DNA of 64,000 nt from Takashimella koratensis (lineage: Eukaryota > Basidiomycota > Tremellomycetes > Trichosporonales > Tetragoniomycetaceae): contig BCKT01000002.1 of NCBI GenBank assembly GCA_003116875.1, positions 1,116,001 through 1,180,000 of the forward strand, read 5' to 3'. Position 1 is the first letter of the stretch. Every line of letters starts with the position of its first letter. Shown piece by piece: positions 1 through 10,123 of this stretch. Position numbers and translations under genes: made by a program. The notes beneath the pieces are model-generated. The model was given only the letters and a program-made list of their open reading frames with translations. It made no database searches and was not told where the DNA came from.

Positions 1-3000
1 AATGACTTTGATCGGTGTCAAGCAGCCCTGACAGAATGGTCAGGATACCGGCTTCGACTTTCCCTTTGTGCAGCCACTCACTTGGTTCAAGGGAAGGTCG
101 CTGACGATCAAAGATCGGAGGACGTAGATGATCGCCGAGTACAAAATTGCCGTGGGCGTATTCAAGTTGTTATACCTGCGAGCTATCAGCTCCCTTCTTC
201 ACCTCCTATCACTCTACCGAGAGTTGCTCACGTCTGCGGACTGGTGCCTGTAAAGTCAAACACGGCATCACCCTTCTCCTCATCGATCGTAATCTTAAGC
301 ACCAGTTGAGTCCCGTCATCTAGCCAGTCCACAGCCTCAAGCGGTTTCCCACCGAACCGCTTCGAGACGTGCCGAAGCAAGTCGCGCACTGCCTTTTCGG
401 CAGTGTTCATGATTGCCCGCATGTAGAACTGGACCACGTCGAGAGAGTGCTCATCGATCAAGGCGTTGATAAGTACCACACCTCGATGGCATGCTGCGAC
501 CTGTGCATGGAGGTCGGACAAGTTCTGTTGCCATCAAGTTAGCTTTAAAGTACCAAGATTGGCAGGAAGGTCGGGTCCTCACTCACATCGCTCAGAGTCC
601 GGGTCGCGCTGCAGCCGGGGTACTGTCCAGGGTCGTTCAGGATCTTGGTCACACCCTCTTCATCAAACTTGCCAGCCTTGACGAGCTTGAACGACTTGAC
701 TTGGGCACCTTCTTCCCATAGCTCTTTCGAGAATGGCGGCATGGACCCGGCACGAATCTTTCATCGTCGTGTCAGCACGTGTTTGGCCAATTACTTTATC
801 GCTTCAACCACTTGTCAACTTACACCCCCAATATCCGCGTGGTGCTAGAAACAGCTATCAGCATGTAATCTCCAGGCTTGAACAGAACCAATCACTCACC
901 GCTCGCGCCGCAGTCCAGAAGACAATCTTCCCTTCGTGGAAAGCAGGCATGATCACCGTCAAGTCAGGCAAATGCGAACCTCCCGCCGCTGGGTGGTTGG
1001 ACAACAACACGTCGCCTTCTTCCAGCGTGTTCCCGTGGATCCGAGCCTGGTGTCGCACCGCATGCGACATGGCACCGAGGTGGCCTGGGATTGAGTTAGC
1101 TCATACACATTTGAAAGCAACAGCTACGTACATGGGATGTGTGGAGCGTTGGCGACTAGTCCACCGTCCTCCGCAAAGATCGCACAGGAGCTAGCAATCG
1201 TCAGCTCGCATATGTTGTCAATATCGAGCTACTCACTAATCCAGTCTTTCTTTGATATTGATACTGATCGAGATCTTCCTCAAAATATCGCCCATCTACC
1301 ACGCCATCAGCCCCTGTCCGATGTCCGCCAAAAACCAACATCACCTCCACTTACCTGCTCTGCGATACCCATGAGCCTGTGGCCGTAGACACTGAGCTGA
1401 ACCGGGTCGACTTGGTTGACATCTGACGTATCGACCTCTTCCTCCGTCACTTTGGCTGCCTCTTCCTCGACCAAATCAACGATCAGGTGTTCTGGAAGCG
1501 CGGTCGCGATGTGGGTCGGTTCCACCAAGATCGTCTGCGTCTTGTCAAAGATGATCGCGGGGCCCTACGATGTGTCAGCTTAGCTCAACACACGGAGGAT
1601 TTTCGAGCTGCCTTCACACCTACCTTGACCTGCTCGCCATGTTTGAGTTTGTCGAGAGGAACCACCCGAGTCTTGAGCCAACCTCCATTCTCAAAGTAAA
1701 CCTCCTTCTCCTCCGTCTTCCCTTTATACGCAGCCTTCTTGACCTCGTCGAAGTCCTTATACGGGCTCCTCGTCTCTGCTCCCAGACTCTTCCCCACCGC
1801 TCGGACTCGAATATCATCGACCAGTACATCTCGATTAGCGAGGTTGAACCCAAACTCTCGCTTGTGTGCCTCGGCGAACCGTTTCTCGTAATCTGCGTCT
1901 TCGTCCCCCTCGCCCGACGCAGTCTCAATCATGAGTTGCGTAGAGGAACCGTGGTATCGGCAGTTCAAGTACTGTTCGCACTGGATCCGATCAGACGGGA
2001 ACCCTTGGTCCGCGAGTTCTTTCTCAGCACGCTCAACGAGACCAGTCATGCGGGTTTGGATCTTGTCAGCGTCCCGGTTACCCGTGAGTGTGAATGCCGC
2101 GGGCTCGGTGAGCTCCCGCACGACGTCGGCGAGCGCCATCCCGTACGCCGAAAGGAGGGACGAGAGCTTGGGGATGATAACGCGCTTGATACCCAGCGTC
2201 GTGGCGATACTGCAGCCGTGCTGACCACCTGCGCCTCCGAACATGACCAGGTGGTGGGAAGCGCATTCAAACCCACGTGCCTCGGTGAGACTGGCAGCAT
2301 CAGCACCAACCAGGCAAAGTGCACGTACGTTCGGATAGGTCGACACATGGTCTCGTTGGCGACTCGCAAGAAACCAGCTGCGACTTGCTCAACGCTAAGC
2401 TTGTCGCTCTTCTTGCTACTGTTGATCTCATTCGTGAGCTGTTCAAGCAGGCTCTTGCTCGCCTCGATATCGAGAGGCTCATTCTCGTTCGGTCCAAAGA
2501 TCTTGGGGCTGGAGGGTCGCGACTTGGTCAGCTACGTGTTTCCGCAATAATACACCAGCTGCTTGTCACATACAAGTGCTCCGGAAGCAAACGACCGAGA
2601 ATGAGGTTGGCGTCGGTGACAGCCAGCGGCCCTCCCTTGCGGTAACATGCGGGACCCGGGTGAGCGGTCGCCGACTCGGGACCGACGACGAACATGCCGT
2701 GTCGGTAAAACAATCTCGAACCACCACCAGCAGCGACGGTGTTGATATCAAGCTGCGGCGCTTGGATGATGACTACGAGTATCAGCATTGCTCTCAGCTA
2801 CACCTCGACTCACCTTCAGCCGTCGTAGTCTCAAACACATGCTCAAGCTTGCCATCGTACCGCGACACGTCCGTACTAGTACCTAATCCCCGTCAGCCCT
2901 TGTTCACACTCATCATGAACCTTTCATAACCCACCTCCCATGTCCACCGCGATCAATGCGCTGCCCTTGTCGCTATCGTAGCATGTCTTCGAGTAACCCA

Positions 3001-4277
3001 CGACACCGCCTGCGGGTCCACTGAGGATGGCGCGGAGGCCAGAGAAGTTGTTCCACGAGCACAAGCCGCCGTCGGATTGCATGAACAGGAGCTTGGAGCC
3101 GAAGGCTTCGATACCGCCTTGGAAGCCGGCACCAAAGGACTCGATGTACCGCCGCGTCACAGGGGTCAGGTAGGCGTCTGCAATAGCAGAGTTGGCGCGG
3201 GAGACCAGCTTGATCTGTACCAAGGTCAGCTTTCACCCCCCGGTGAATACAGCCTTATGCGCTTCGGTAGATCAACCACTTACCATAGGTTGGAGCGTAC
3301 TGCTGACGCTCACATCGAACCCCTTATCTTTTGCAAGTTTCGCAACCAGCTCCTCGTGTTCGCCCCAGAGATAACTGTGCACAAGCGCAACAGCGACGCT
3401 CTTGATCCCCTTGGCCTTGAGCGCGTCCAGCTGCTCATTGACGACCTTTGGGTCGGGGCGGCGGAGGACTCGGATTACCTCTCCGGTCGTAGTCTCCGTG
3501 ACTATGTCGTCGGTCTTAGGAAGGGGGACGTCGGGTCGGGTAAGGGATTGGAGCGGGGTGATTCGCTCGTCAATCTGAAAGTGGTTAGCAGCTTCTCAAC
3601 GTGAAGGTCGAGCTAAGCTCACCTCGACTACTTCGTCGTACAAGAACGAGAGCTTGCGAATACTCAAGTCGAAGATATCTGGTCGAGCTACTCGAAATCA
3701 GTTGTGCTTCGGTAACGGTTGATCGACCCAAACCGACCCACCTTGCATGCCGATGAGGAGAACATCTCCCCATCCTTTACTCGTGATCAACGCCGAGCGC
3801 TCGCCGCGTCGCTCGAGCAGGGCATTGGTCGAGACCGTCGTACCCATTCGGATAGACTCGATACGCTCAAGCGAGAGCGGCTCGCCCTTGGGTATTTCCT
3901 CACCCGCTAGCTCGCTAAGGATCCTCCGAATCCTGGAAAGGAGGTGTCAGGCTCAGCTCGGTATTCTTCCTTTGCGACCATCCTGTAGCTCAGGACCGCC
4001 GAGGTCTGGTAAGGGGAAGACTCACGCCTCTGTCGGAGCGTCATCGTAGTTTGACGGGTCTACAGAGAGCAGCTTCAACCATAGTCAGCAAGCTGTCTCG
4101 ACCACCGAGCGAAAGGAACATTGTTCCGGATGTGTCCACTCCGGCATCTTCACTCACCTTGACCACGATATCCTCCTGGCCCTTTCGGGAAGCAATAGCA
4201 TCTGTAAACGTCCCTCCTCGATCGATCGCGATCCTCGCGAGGTCTTCACCAGCTGCCGTGTCCTCTTTCTTGACCAT
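1..4277 (-). CDS. OXP1: 5-oxoprolinase (ATP-hydrolysing), copy A, 3' end outside window
   Basis: Family role: cleaves 5-oxo-L-proline to L-glutamate with ATP in the gamma-glutamyl cycle, in the cytosol. Nineteen exons can be joined with frame kept: 4277-4158, 4072-4026, 3932-3742, 3687-3623, 3574-3284, 3214-2935, 2882-2814, 2772-2574, 2508-2329, 2290-1624, 1564-1355, 1295-1237, 1190-1132, 1084-900, 844-824 (21 nt), 757-587, 524-232, 175-82 and 27 to beyond base 1. They give 1076 codons of an expected ~1290. Visible motifs are the N-terminal [56 protein letters not shown] (HyuA half), then [21 protein letters not shown] and HHADIGG (HyuB half). The last ~210 residues lie outside. It faces the gene at 5215 across 0.94 kb. 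It is a diverged paralogue of the gene at 13260. Family assignment is firm; exon 8 could start at 2760 instead of 2772. Confidence 0.92.
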
Positions 4278-5214
4278 GTTGGATGGTGAATGAGGAGTGA
4301 TAGGTGAGAGAGTGGGTGAGTGAAGGGTGAGTTGAAGTGGAGAGGAAACTCTCGAAAAATGACGATATTTGGACCCAAGTGGGAAATAGAACCCCCCCGC
4401 TTGATTGGACCGGAACTCGGGTGATCGGGTAGGAGAGGTTGTCAGTCAGATTTACGACAGGACCAAACTTCCGGACCAAGACCTCACTCACCAGAGACCC
4501 GAAGATACCGGAGCCATGCTTTCGGTGCCGCCAACAATGAAGGGCTGGACCCCATCGCACCTCGTATCGAAACATAGGTGGACACAAAGTAGGGTGCGGA
4601 CAATGAAGAGTGAAAGACCGCTGAGGTCGAGTATCTTGTTGCTCCGTCTGATATGACTGAGCACGCCATGTCGCTGCTCCACCCGATTCAAAAGAAAGAG
4701 CGAGACCTAAGGTCGTAGTCTGTAGTACAGCGAGACGCAGTTGGCCGAGCGAGGTCCCTCAAAGGATTGAAGAGGACGGACACCTCCAGCCTTCGTTTGC
4801 TCCTGCTTTGAAGATCTGAGCACGCCATACCCGCTCCACAGACTCAAGGGAAAGGACAAGACCCAAGATCAAGGCTCGTGCTGGAACACACCAAACTTAT
4901 CTAGCAGCGAGGTTGATCAAAGGATCCTCAAGGCATGACGAGGTGGAGGGGTGACCTTGAAGACTGGTGGCCGCGATCAAAGGTGGGACACCTCCTCTCC
5001 TCGCCAGAGAATGTCTCAGTCGAAAGTTGGGATAGTCTGAGGGGGTTTGAGAGGAGAAGACTTTTTCCCCCTCCCCCCCTTTTGTTTTCTTTCTTACCTC
5101 TAACCCACTGCCGGCTCTCACCTCACGATTCGACTCGCTCGGCGACACCACACTTCAACGACTTTGACCCACTTGTTTTTTTTCACATCCGTCACTGCTC
5201 AGTCCTCACTTGCC
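4278..5214. other. intergenic region between divergent genes
   Basis: No gene recognised. It must hold promoters for the leftward 5-oxoprolinase and the rightward gene at 5215. It contains a weak, diverged direct repeat: the 12-mer TGAGCACGCCAT occurs at 4658 and 4817, each followed by similar A/G-rich sequence. Confidence 0.6.
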
Positions 5215-5661
5215 ATGACAGACTTGGCTCCCTCGTCACCACCCCTGATTTTTGGGTTCGTTTACTTGTCCGACGGATCAGTGACGGGGTACATCATCTT
5301 CGACAGCACTGAGACACCCGGGGACAAATCGAAAAACGCCCTCGCCGAGGAGATCTTTGGCTCAATCGTCAAGAAGCATTCACAACGTCTTTCAGACCCC
5401 GATTTCGACCCCCCGTGGATGTTTTGGGACGACGACACGAATTCCCGTGTGACCATCGAGACGGAACGCGATTACAACGAACACAGGGACATCAGACTCC
5501 AGGAAACCACGGGCAAGTGTCTCGCTTTTGATTCCGACGAGGTGACCGTCCCCATTCCTCGGCGCCTCAACTCCATTCCGATCAGGAAATCGGCTCGCTT
5601 GACTGGGGAGCCTTCTACCACCGATGCTCAGTCCACCGAAGATCCCGACAAGACGACGTGA
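5215..5661 (+). CDS. unrecognised protein, 148 aa
   Basis: Single open frame of 149 codons. I chose the ATG at 5215 because it follows a pyrimidine-rich leader and has a good context (TGCCATG); an in-frame ATG at 5164 would add a short hydrophobic leader (LFFF). The protein is acidic and polar, with an aromatic cluster PPWMFW near residue 60 and a basic stretch RRLNSIPIRKSARL near residue 115. No signal peptide, membrane segment or known domain is visible from the 5215 start. Coding status is inferred from ORF length and composition only; no family is recognised. Confidence 0.5.
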   Translation: MTDLAPSSPPLIFGFVYLSDGSVTGYIIFDSTETPGDKSKNALAEEIFGSIVKKHSQRLSDPDFDPPWMFWDDDTNSRVTIETERDYNEHRDIRLQETTGKCLAFDSDEVTVPIPRRLNSIPIRKSARLTGEPSTTDAQSTEDPDKTT

Positions 5662-6982
5662 CACTCCTCTCATGGCCTTTCCACAGCGTGTACCATTCCC
5701 TAGTCAATACCATCGACTAGGACTTCGTACATACCGTAGTGGAATCCTGTGAGCTTTGACTCCCTCCCGTCTGACAGCTTCAGTTCATTTGATACGCAAT
5801 GCAATGAGTGACCTTTGCTTCGGCTGTCTCACTTTGTTAGGCTTGAGCTTCCTCTTTCTTGCCGCGAAGCTGTCATAAGCGTGCTGTCTGGTTGGAATCT
5901 CATTCAATCAGAGCTAAAGGCATCAGAGCCTCTCTCGACCGCCATAGGCTCTTTCTTGGTAAACCTATTCTTCCGCCACAGCCTCATAGTAAACACCAGC
6001 CATGTTCTCGTCTTCAGGAAGCCTTATTCCCACCAATGCATGTTTTGTCAACCCAGATAACCAAAAGCATTCTCATCAGCCTCACATCCCCGCCTAGCTT
6101 CACATATTTCAACCGCGTCGCCATGTTGACCAAACGCCAAGATGATTTGTTTGGTGCATGGGTTCGCCATAATTGAATGATACTGTAATTAATGCAATGG
6201 CTTAGGCAATGACACTGACAGCTTCAACTAGTTTTTATCTGGTGGGCCGACACTGCTCAGCAGCCCAGAAAAGATCTGGTCACAATCACCTCTCTCAGTC
6301 CATGATGTATGAGACATGTTTTCGTCGAGCTGCTACCGTTTGACAATGCGTGAGACGCTGCGAAAAATTCGACAAGCTGCCAGAACCTCATCGGTGAATC
6401 ACGACTCCCCGCCGTCCGCTTCACCTACTGACCACCTTAGGCAAAGGAAATCTATCTCCAGACTCTCTCCTCCCCAACGCTTCTTGTTAGGTTTCTTCAC
6501 TCGATCTGGGGGATCCATCGCTCGACGCTCTACGGACTGCTATATATCCCTCTGTCACTCTCTCCGCAGCTCCCCCTGGCCGTGTCACAGTCCCATGCTA
6601 CCCCTGGTGGCGTTGGATCTGCGCCACCCCGCTCGGATCGCTCTCGTCACTCGAGGTACTTCGGTACCGCACAGATCGCCTCCGCAGTCCTTGGCCGTAA
6701 TACCTGACAGTCTACCTGACGATGAAAGGTCAAGTTATGTGTCAAGGGGTATGGGTAAAGGAGGTGATGACTTGAAAGCTCGCTGAGTTTTAATATTCAC
6801 TGGTGTGCAGTAGATTGCTGAAGCCACTTCCCCCCGGTCTCACAGCTATAAGTAGACCCTTAAATTTACCGTGGTAATCTGTCAATCCCTCCCTCGGGCC
6901 ACCCCACCAGAGAACCTGACCTACAGTTGTCAATCCGCTTTCCACAATCCAATTTTCATTGCTCCCCCAGCACCAACTCATC
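5662..6982. other. intergenic region
   Basis: About 1.3 kb with no supported gene. It holds short ORFs without conserved features, such as 6316-6786, and a TATATAT stretch near 6540. It is probably the 3' region of the 5215 gene plus the promoter of the 6983 gene. Confidence 0.5.
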
Positions 6983-8158
6983 ATGAAACACGGCGACCAC
7001 AACGTGAGCGAGATTGGCAGCGATTGTGGTCCCGACATCCAGGCGAATACCAATTCGGAACCCGCTTCTGCCTTCAGTCATGGCCACATACTCGGCACCG
7101 ACTCACCCGACACAGGCTTTGTCTCCAGCCATGAAGCCTCGCTGAAACCCGACACAAGTCCCGTTTACAACCGCGAAACGGGCTACCAGCAAATCGAACC
7201 TGACCTCAAACCAACGCTCTACGTCACCATTACAGAAGACCAAATACTCATGACGCTCGCCATGAGGACTCCTCTTCATTCAGTGACTGAACAAACGTTC
7301 GACTGTGCATCCACGTCCATTGCTCGTCTGCTCCACCACGCTCCGGGGTTTTCGTACGAGTCGCTCGAAAAAGATGCCGATATCGCTCACCTCAGCGACC
7401 ACGTTGCGTTCAATGTTGCCCCCATCCCCCCGGAAGAATTCGATCGTCTCCATCATGAGCACCAGCAGAAGCAGGAGCAAGAGCAGCAGCAGACGCAGAA
7501 GCAAAACCTCGACGGACAATCGGTAGCCTCCTACTCGGTGTGGTCGTTTGCTCACCGCGTCCCGCACTTCTGGCTTACGATCGACAAAGGTGTGCTCAGG
7601 ACCCTTACTCTCTCAAAACATGTCACCGAATTCGAGTTCCAAAACGCCTCGCGAGCCGCATTCGAGGATCTCAAATCGAACGAGACGCATTTCAAGAGCA
7701 ACCCCACATCCGTTCCCGAGGCTCCAGGCGCTCAACAAGATACCGCCGACAATCTGCCCGACATGTTTCGTCGTCCATCCTTTTTTGAGAAGGTCAAGGA
7801 CATCGGAAAATCGGTCGTTGACAGTCGGTCGCCCAGGGAGAAAGAATTCGACAAACTCTGTCGACAGTTTCACCAGACTGTTCTGTCAGTCCCAGGACAG
7901 TTCAGGGCATCCTGGCTGCCTTCCCAACAAGACCATCCTCTCCGCCATTGGCCGAGCGAAGAAACACTCCTGGAGCATCTCCTGTTCGAACATGCCGCAT
8001 GTGTCCCACCCGACGTCTTCCGCGACATTGGCCACAAGTTGACGAAGGCGAGCCCCGCTTCTGACTTTGGTTTCTGGACCATGACACAGAAAAGGGAGAA
8101 CCCCAGCCGGGCTTCATCCTTCTTCCTTCCATCCCACCACAAGGAAGATGATCCCTAG
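6983..8158 (+). CDS. unrecognised protein with Gln/Glu-rich coil, 391 aa
   Basis: One open frame of 392 codons from the ATG at 6983 to TAG at 8156-8158; the first in-frame ATG fits a leader ending in a pyrimidine tract. The middle carries a charged Q/E/K-rich run (HHEHQQKQEQEQQQTQKQ, residues ~158-175) that probably forms a coil. On either side are segments of mixed composition that look globular, for example SVWSFAHRVPHFWLTIDKG and FDKLCRQFHQTV. No signal peptide or membrane segment is seen. The length and ordinary codon use favour a real gene, but I recognise no family. It has no intron, unlike most neighbours. Confidence 0.6.
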   Translation: MKHGDHNVSEIGSDCGPDIQANTNSEPASAFSHGHILGTDSPDTGFVSSHEASLKPDTSPVYNRETGYQQIEPDLKPTLYVTITEDQILMTLAMRTPLHSVTEQTFDCASTSIARLLHHAPGFSYESLEKDADIAHLSDHVAFNVAPIPPEEFDRLHHEHQQKQEQEQQQTQKQNLDGQSVASYSVWSFAHRVPHFWLTIDKGVLRTLTLSKHVTEFEFQNASRAAFEDLKSNETHFKSNPTSVPEAPGAQQDTADNLPDMFRRPSFFEKVKDIGKSVVDSRSPREKEFDKLCRQFHQTVLSVPGQFRASWLPSQQDHPLRHWPSEETLLEHLLFEHAACVPPDVFRDIGHKLTKASPASDFGFWTMTQKRENPSRASSFFLPSHHKEDDP

Positions 8159-9208
8159 TCTGCTCGACACGACAATCAACCTTGACCTGCGCTCTATTCG
8201 GTCCATCAAATCTTTTCGTTTCCCAGTGAATTGCACAGTCCGATACAAGACTTTCTTTGGCTCTCTCAATTGTTCCCCTACATACTCCTGTCCAGATTGG
8301 TGAATTTTCTCTCTCTCTCGCTTTCTCTCACTCTCTCGTGATCTTCCACTGTCTTATCCACGGCGACTTTTTTGACCTTCCCTGAGCACATCCCCTCTGT
8401 GCCATTTCTTTCAATTATATTATCTCATAGGGCAGTCGGCATGTGACATTGCATTTGCTCTCAGACCTCTGTGTGTATTAGTTACACCGCCAAGGGCATT
8501 CAAAAAAGGTCGACATACATTCGCTCTTTTAAGTCCTCTCTGTGATACTACCTGGTGATAGAGCAGACCCATGTTCGGCCGATAGCACCTCAAGTTCAAG
8601 GCTCATTACGGGAACAGCAAGGTGAGTTCGGGGTCACAAAAATGACGTGCTGACTAATCCCCACACGACGTGAGCGTCATTGGGCGACCCGTCAAAGCGT
8701 ATGACCTGAACACGGCCACCGCCCAACCTCTTCTAAAGATCCGCGACTTCCATGCCAATCCTACATGATCCGCAACCGAGGCTTACTCAGACCTCTGAAT
8801 ACGGGCGGACCATATTCACCTCTTCCTCCCTTTCAACAGTTCTTCGACCAGATCTGAGCGGCTCCTGATAAGGATGTTAAAGCCGATAAGGACCATCGTG
8901 GAACGTCCTGGAAAGTGCGGTTCGGCCGAGGGCTCACTTGCGACTGGAGACATCCTTTGAAAGCGCTGAGGCGTTATCAAGTTAAGAGGTGTGAAAATGT
9001 CGTTTCAAAGTCTGCTGGATCTGAGGTCAACGTTGAGCGAAGTGTTGCCTTCGCGGGACACGGCGAAGCTTGCCCGGTTTGGTGGAGGGCTGGCGGAGGT
9101 CAGCAGTGGAGAAGGCGTGTGTTCAGCACATAAATACGGGGCGTCAGGACATGTATGACGAGGGTACTCGCAACGCCACAAGTCCCAGAACCAATTCATA
9201 CCTCGACC
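8159..9208. other. intergenic region
   Basis: About 1 kb with no supported gene. The left part is pyrimidine-rich (CTCTCTCTCG near 8310) and probably 3' untranslated; the right part is the promoter of the 9209 gene. Confidence 0.5.
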
Positions 9209-9895
9209 ATGTCCGCCAAAGAACAGAGATCACGCTTTTCAATCCCAACATGGAACAAAAAAAAACGAGAGCGAGAAAGAGCAATTCAAGAAGCAGCCGC
9301 CGACAGAAAGAATCAGAAAAAAAGGGAAGACAAAGATTGGGCGAGATTCGTCAAGCAGCGTGAGGCCAGAATCAAACGTCTCGAATCAGCTACCGATTTC
9401 ATTTGGACTGCGTACAACGTGACCAGCTCTTCCTCGAACAACAGCAACGCGATTCCCGCCATGATCGAGTACGAATTTTGGACGAGGAAAATCAACGAGT
9501 TCAATCAGTCAGAACTTGAACGGATCATTGGCACAGTGAAACCCAACTTTGACGCTTCGGATTGCTCGATTGAGTCTCTGAAAAGCACTGTCGATCAAAG
9601 CACAGAAATGCAAAGGCTCAACCCTGACTTCGTCCAAAAGGCCGACTGGGTGGCGAAGAAGAGAGAGATGTTGACGAGGTATCAGGACCTTGGAGATGTC
9701 GACCGGACTCTGTACATTCCAGGCTCCGTACCGCTGACCAGGCTTATACCAGACTTTGCCTACACGTCAGCTGGCGAGACAGCGGCTGCATTGAGGGCGG
9801 GCTTCCAGGGCATCTACCCCTCAGTGAGGATTCTGAGAACACCGAGGCCACCCCTCTTCTACCCCCGGAAGATGATTACCTACTACGACCAGTGA
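9209..9895 (+). CDS. unrecognised protein with basic coiled N-terminus, 228 aa
   Basis: Open frame ending at TGA 9893-9895. Two in-frame ATGs exist, at 9155 and 9209; the second (CGACCATG) has the better context and was chosen. Residues 1-55 are strongly basic and helix-prone (NKKKRERERAIQEAAADRK, then KKREDKDWARFVKQ), which suggests a charged coiled coil or nuclear signal. The rest is polar with a Pro-rich tail (RTPRPPLFYPRK). No known domain is recognised. Downstream, 9914-9975 has a good donor (GTGAGT), a branch-like CTAAC and TTTCAG, so the transcript may carry an intron in its 3' untranslated region. Confidence 0.55.
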   Translation: MSAKEQRSRFSIPTWNKKKRERERAIQEAAADRKNQKKREDKDWARFVKQREARIKRLESATDFIWTAYNVTSSSSNNSNAIPAMIEYEFWTRKINEFNQSELERIIGTVKPNFDASDCSIESLKSTVDQSTEMQRLNPDFVQKADWVAKKREMLTRYQDLGDVDRTLYIPGSVPLTRLIPDFAYTSAGETAAALRAGFQGIYPSVRILRTPRPPLFYPRKMITYYDQ

Positions 9896-10123
9896 ACCAA
9901 CCTTTATGGTGAGTGTCAACAAATCCTGGTTCCAAACACACGTCATTGTGATCGGCTAACTACGTCACTGTTTCAGTTCCCGACCACGTGTTTATTTCCT
10001 CCCCCCACTTGTGCACCCCATCCCCCGACCTCCGGCTGTCGCCATCGCATCCTATCTCGTTCGCAACAATCCTCTCCTTCATCTCTCACCTCTTGCTCCT
10101 CACCACCACCACCACCACCAGCC

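Noticed and set aside
2760..2772. Alternative acceptor for exon 8 of OXP1 copy A at 2760
   Set aside because: It keeps frame but drops four residues (VIIQ) that match the conserved VTIQAPQL segment; the acceptor before 2772 fits better.
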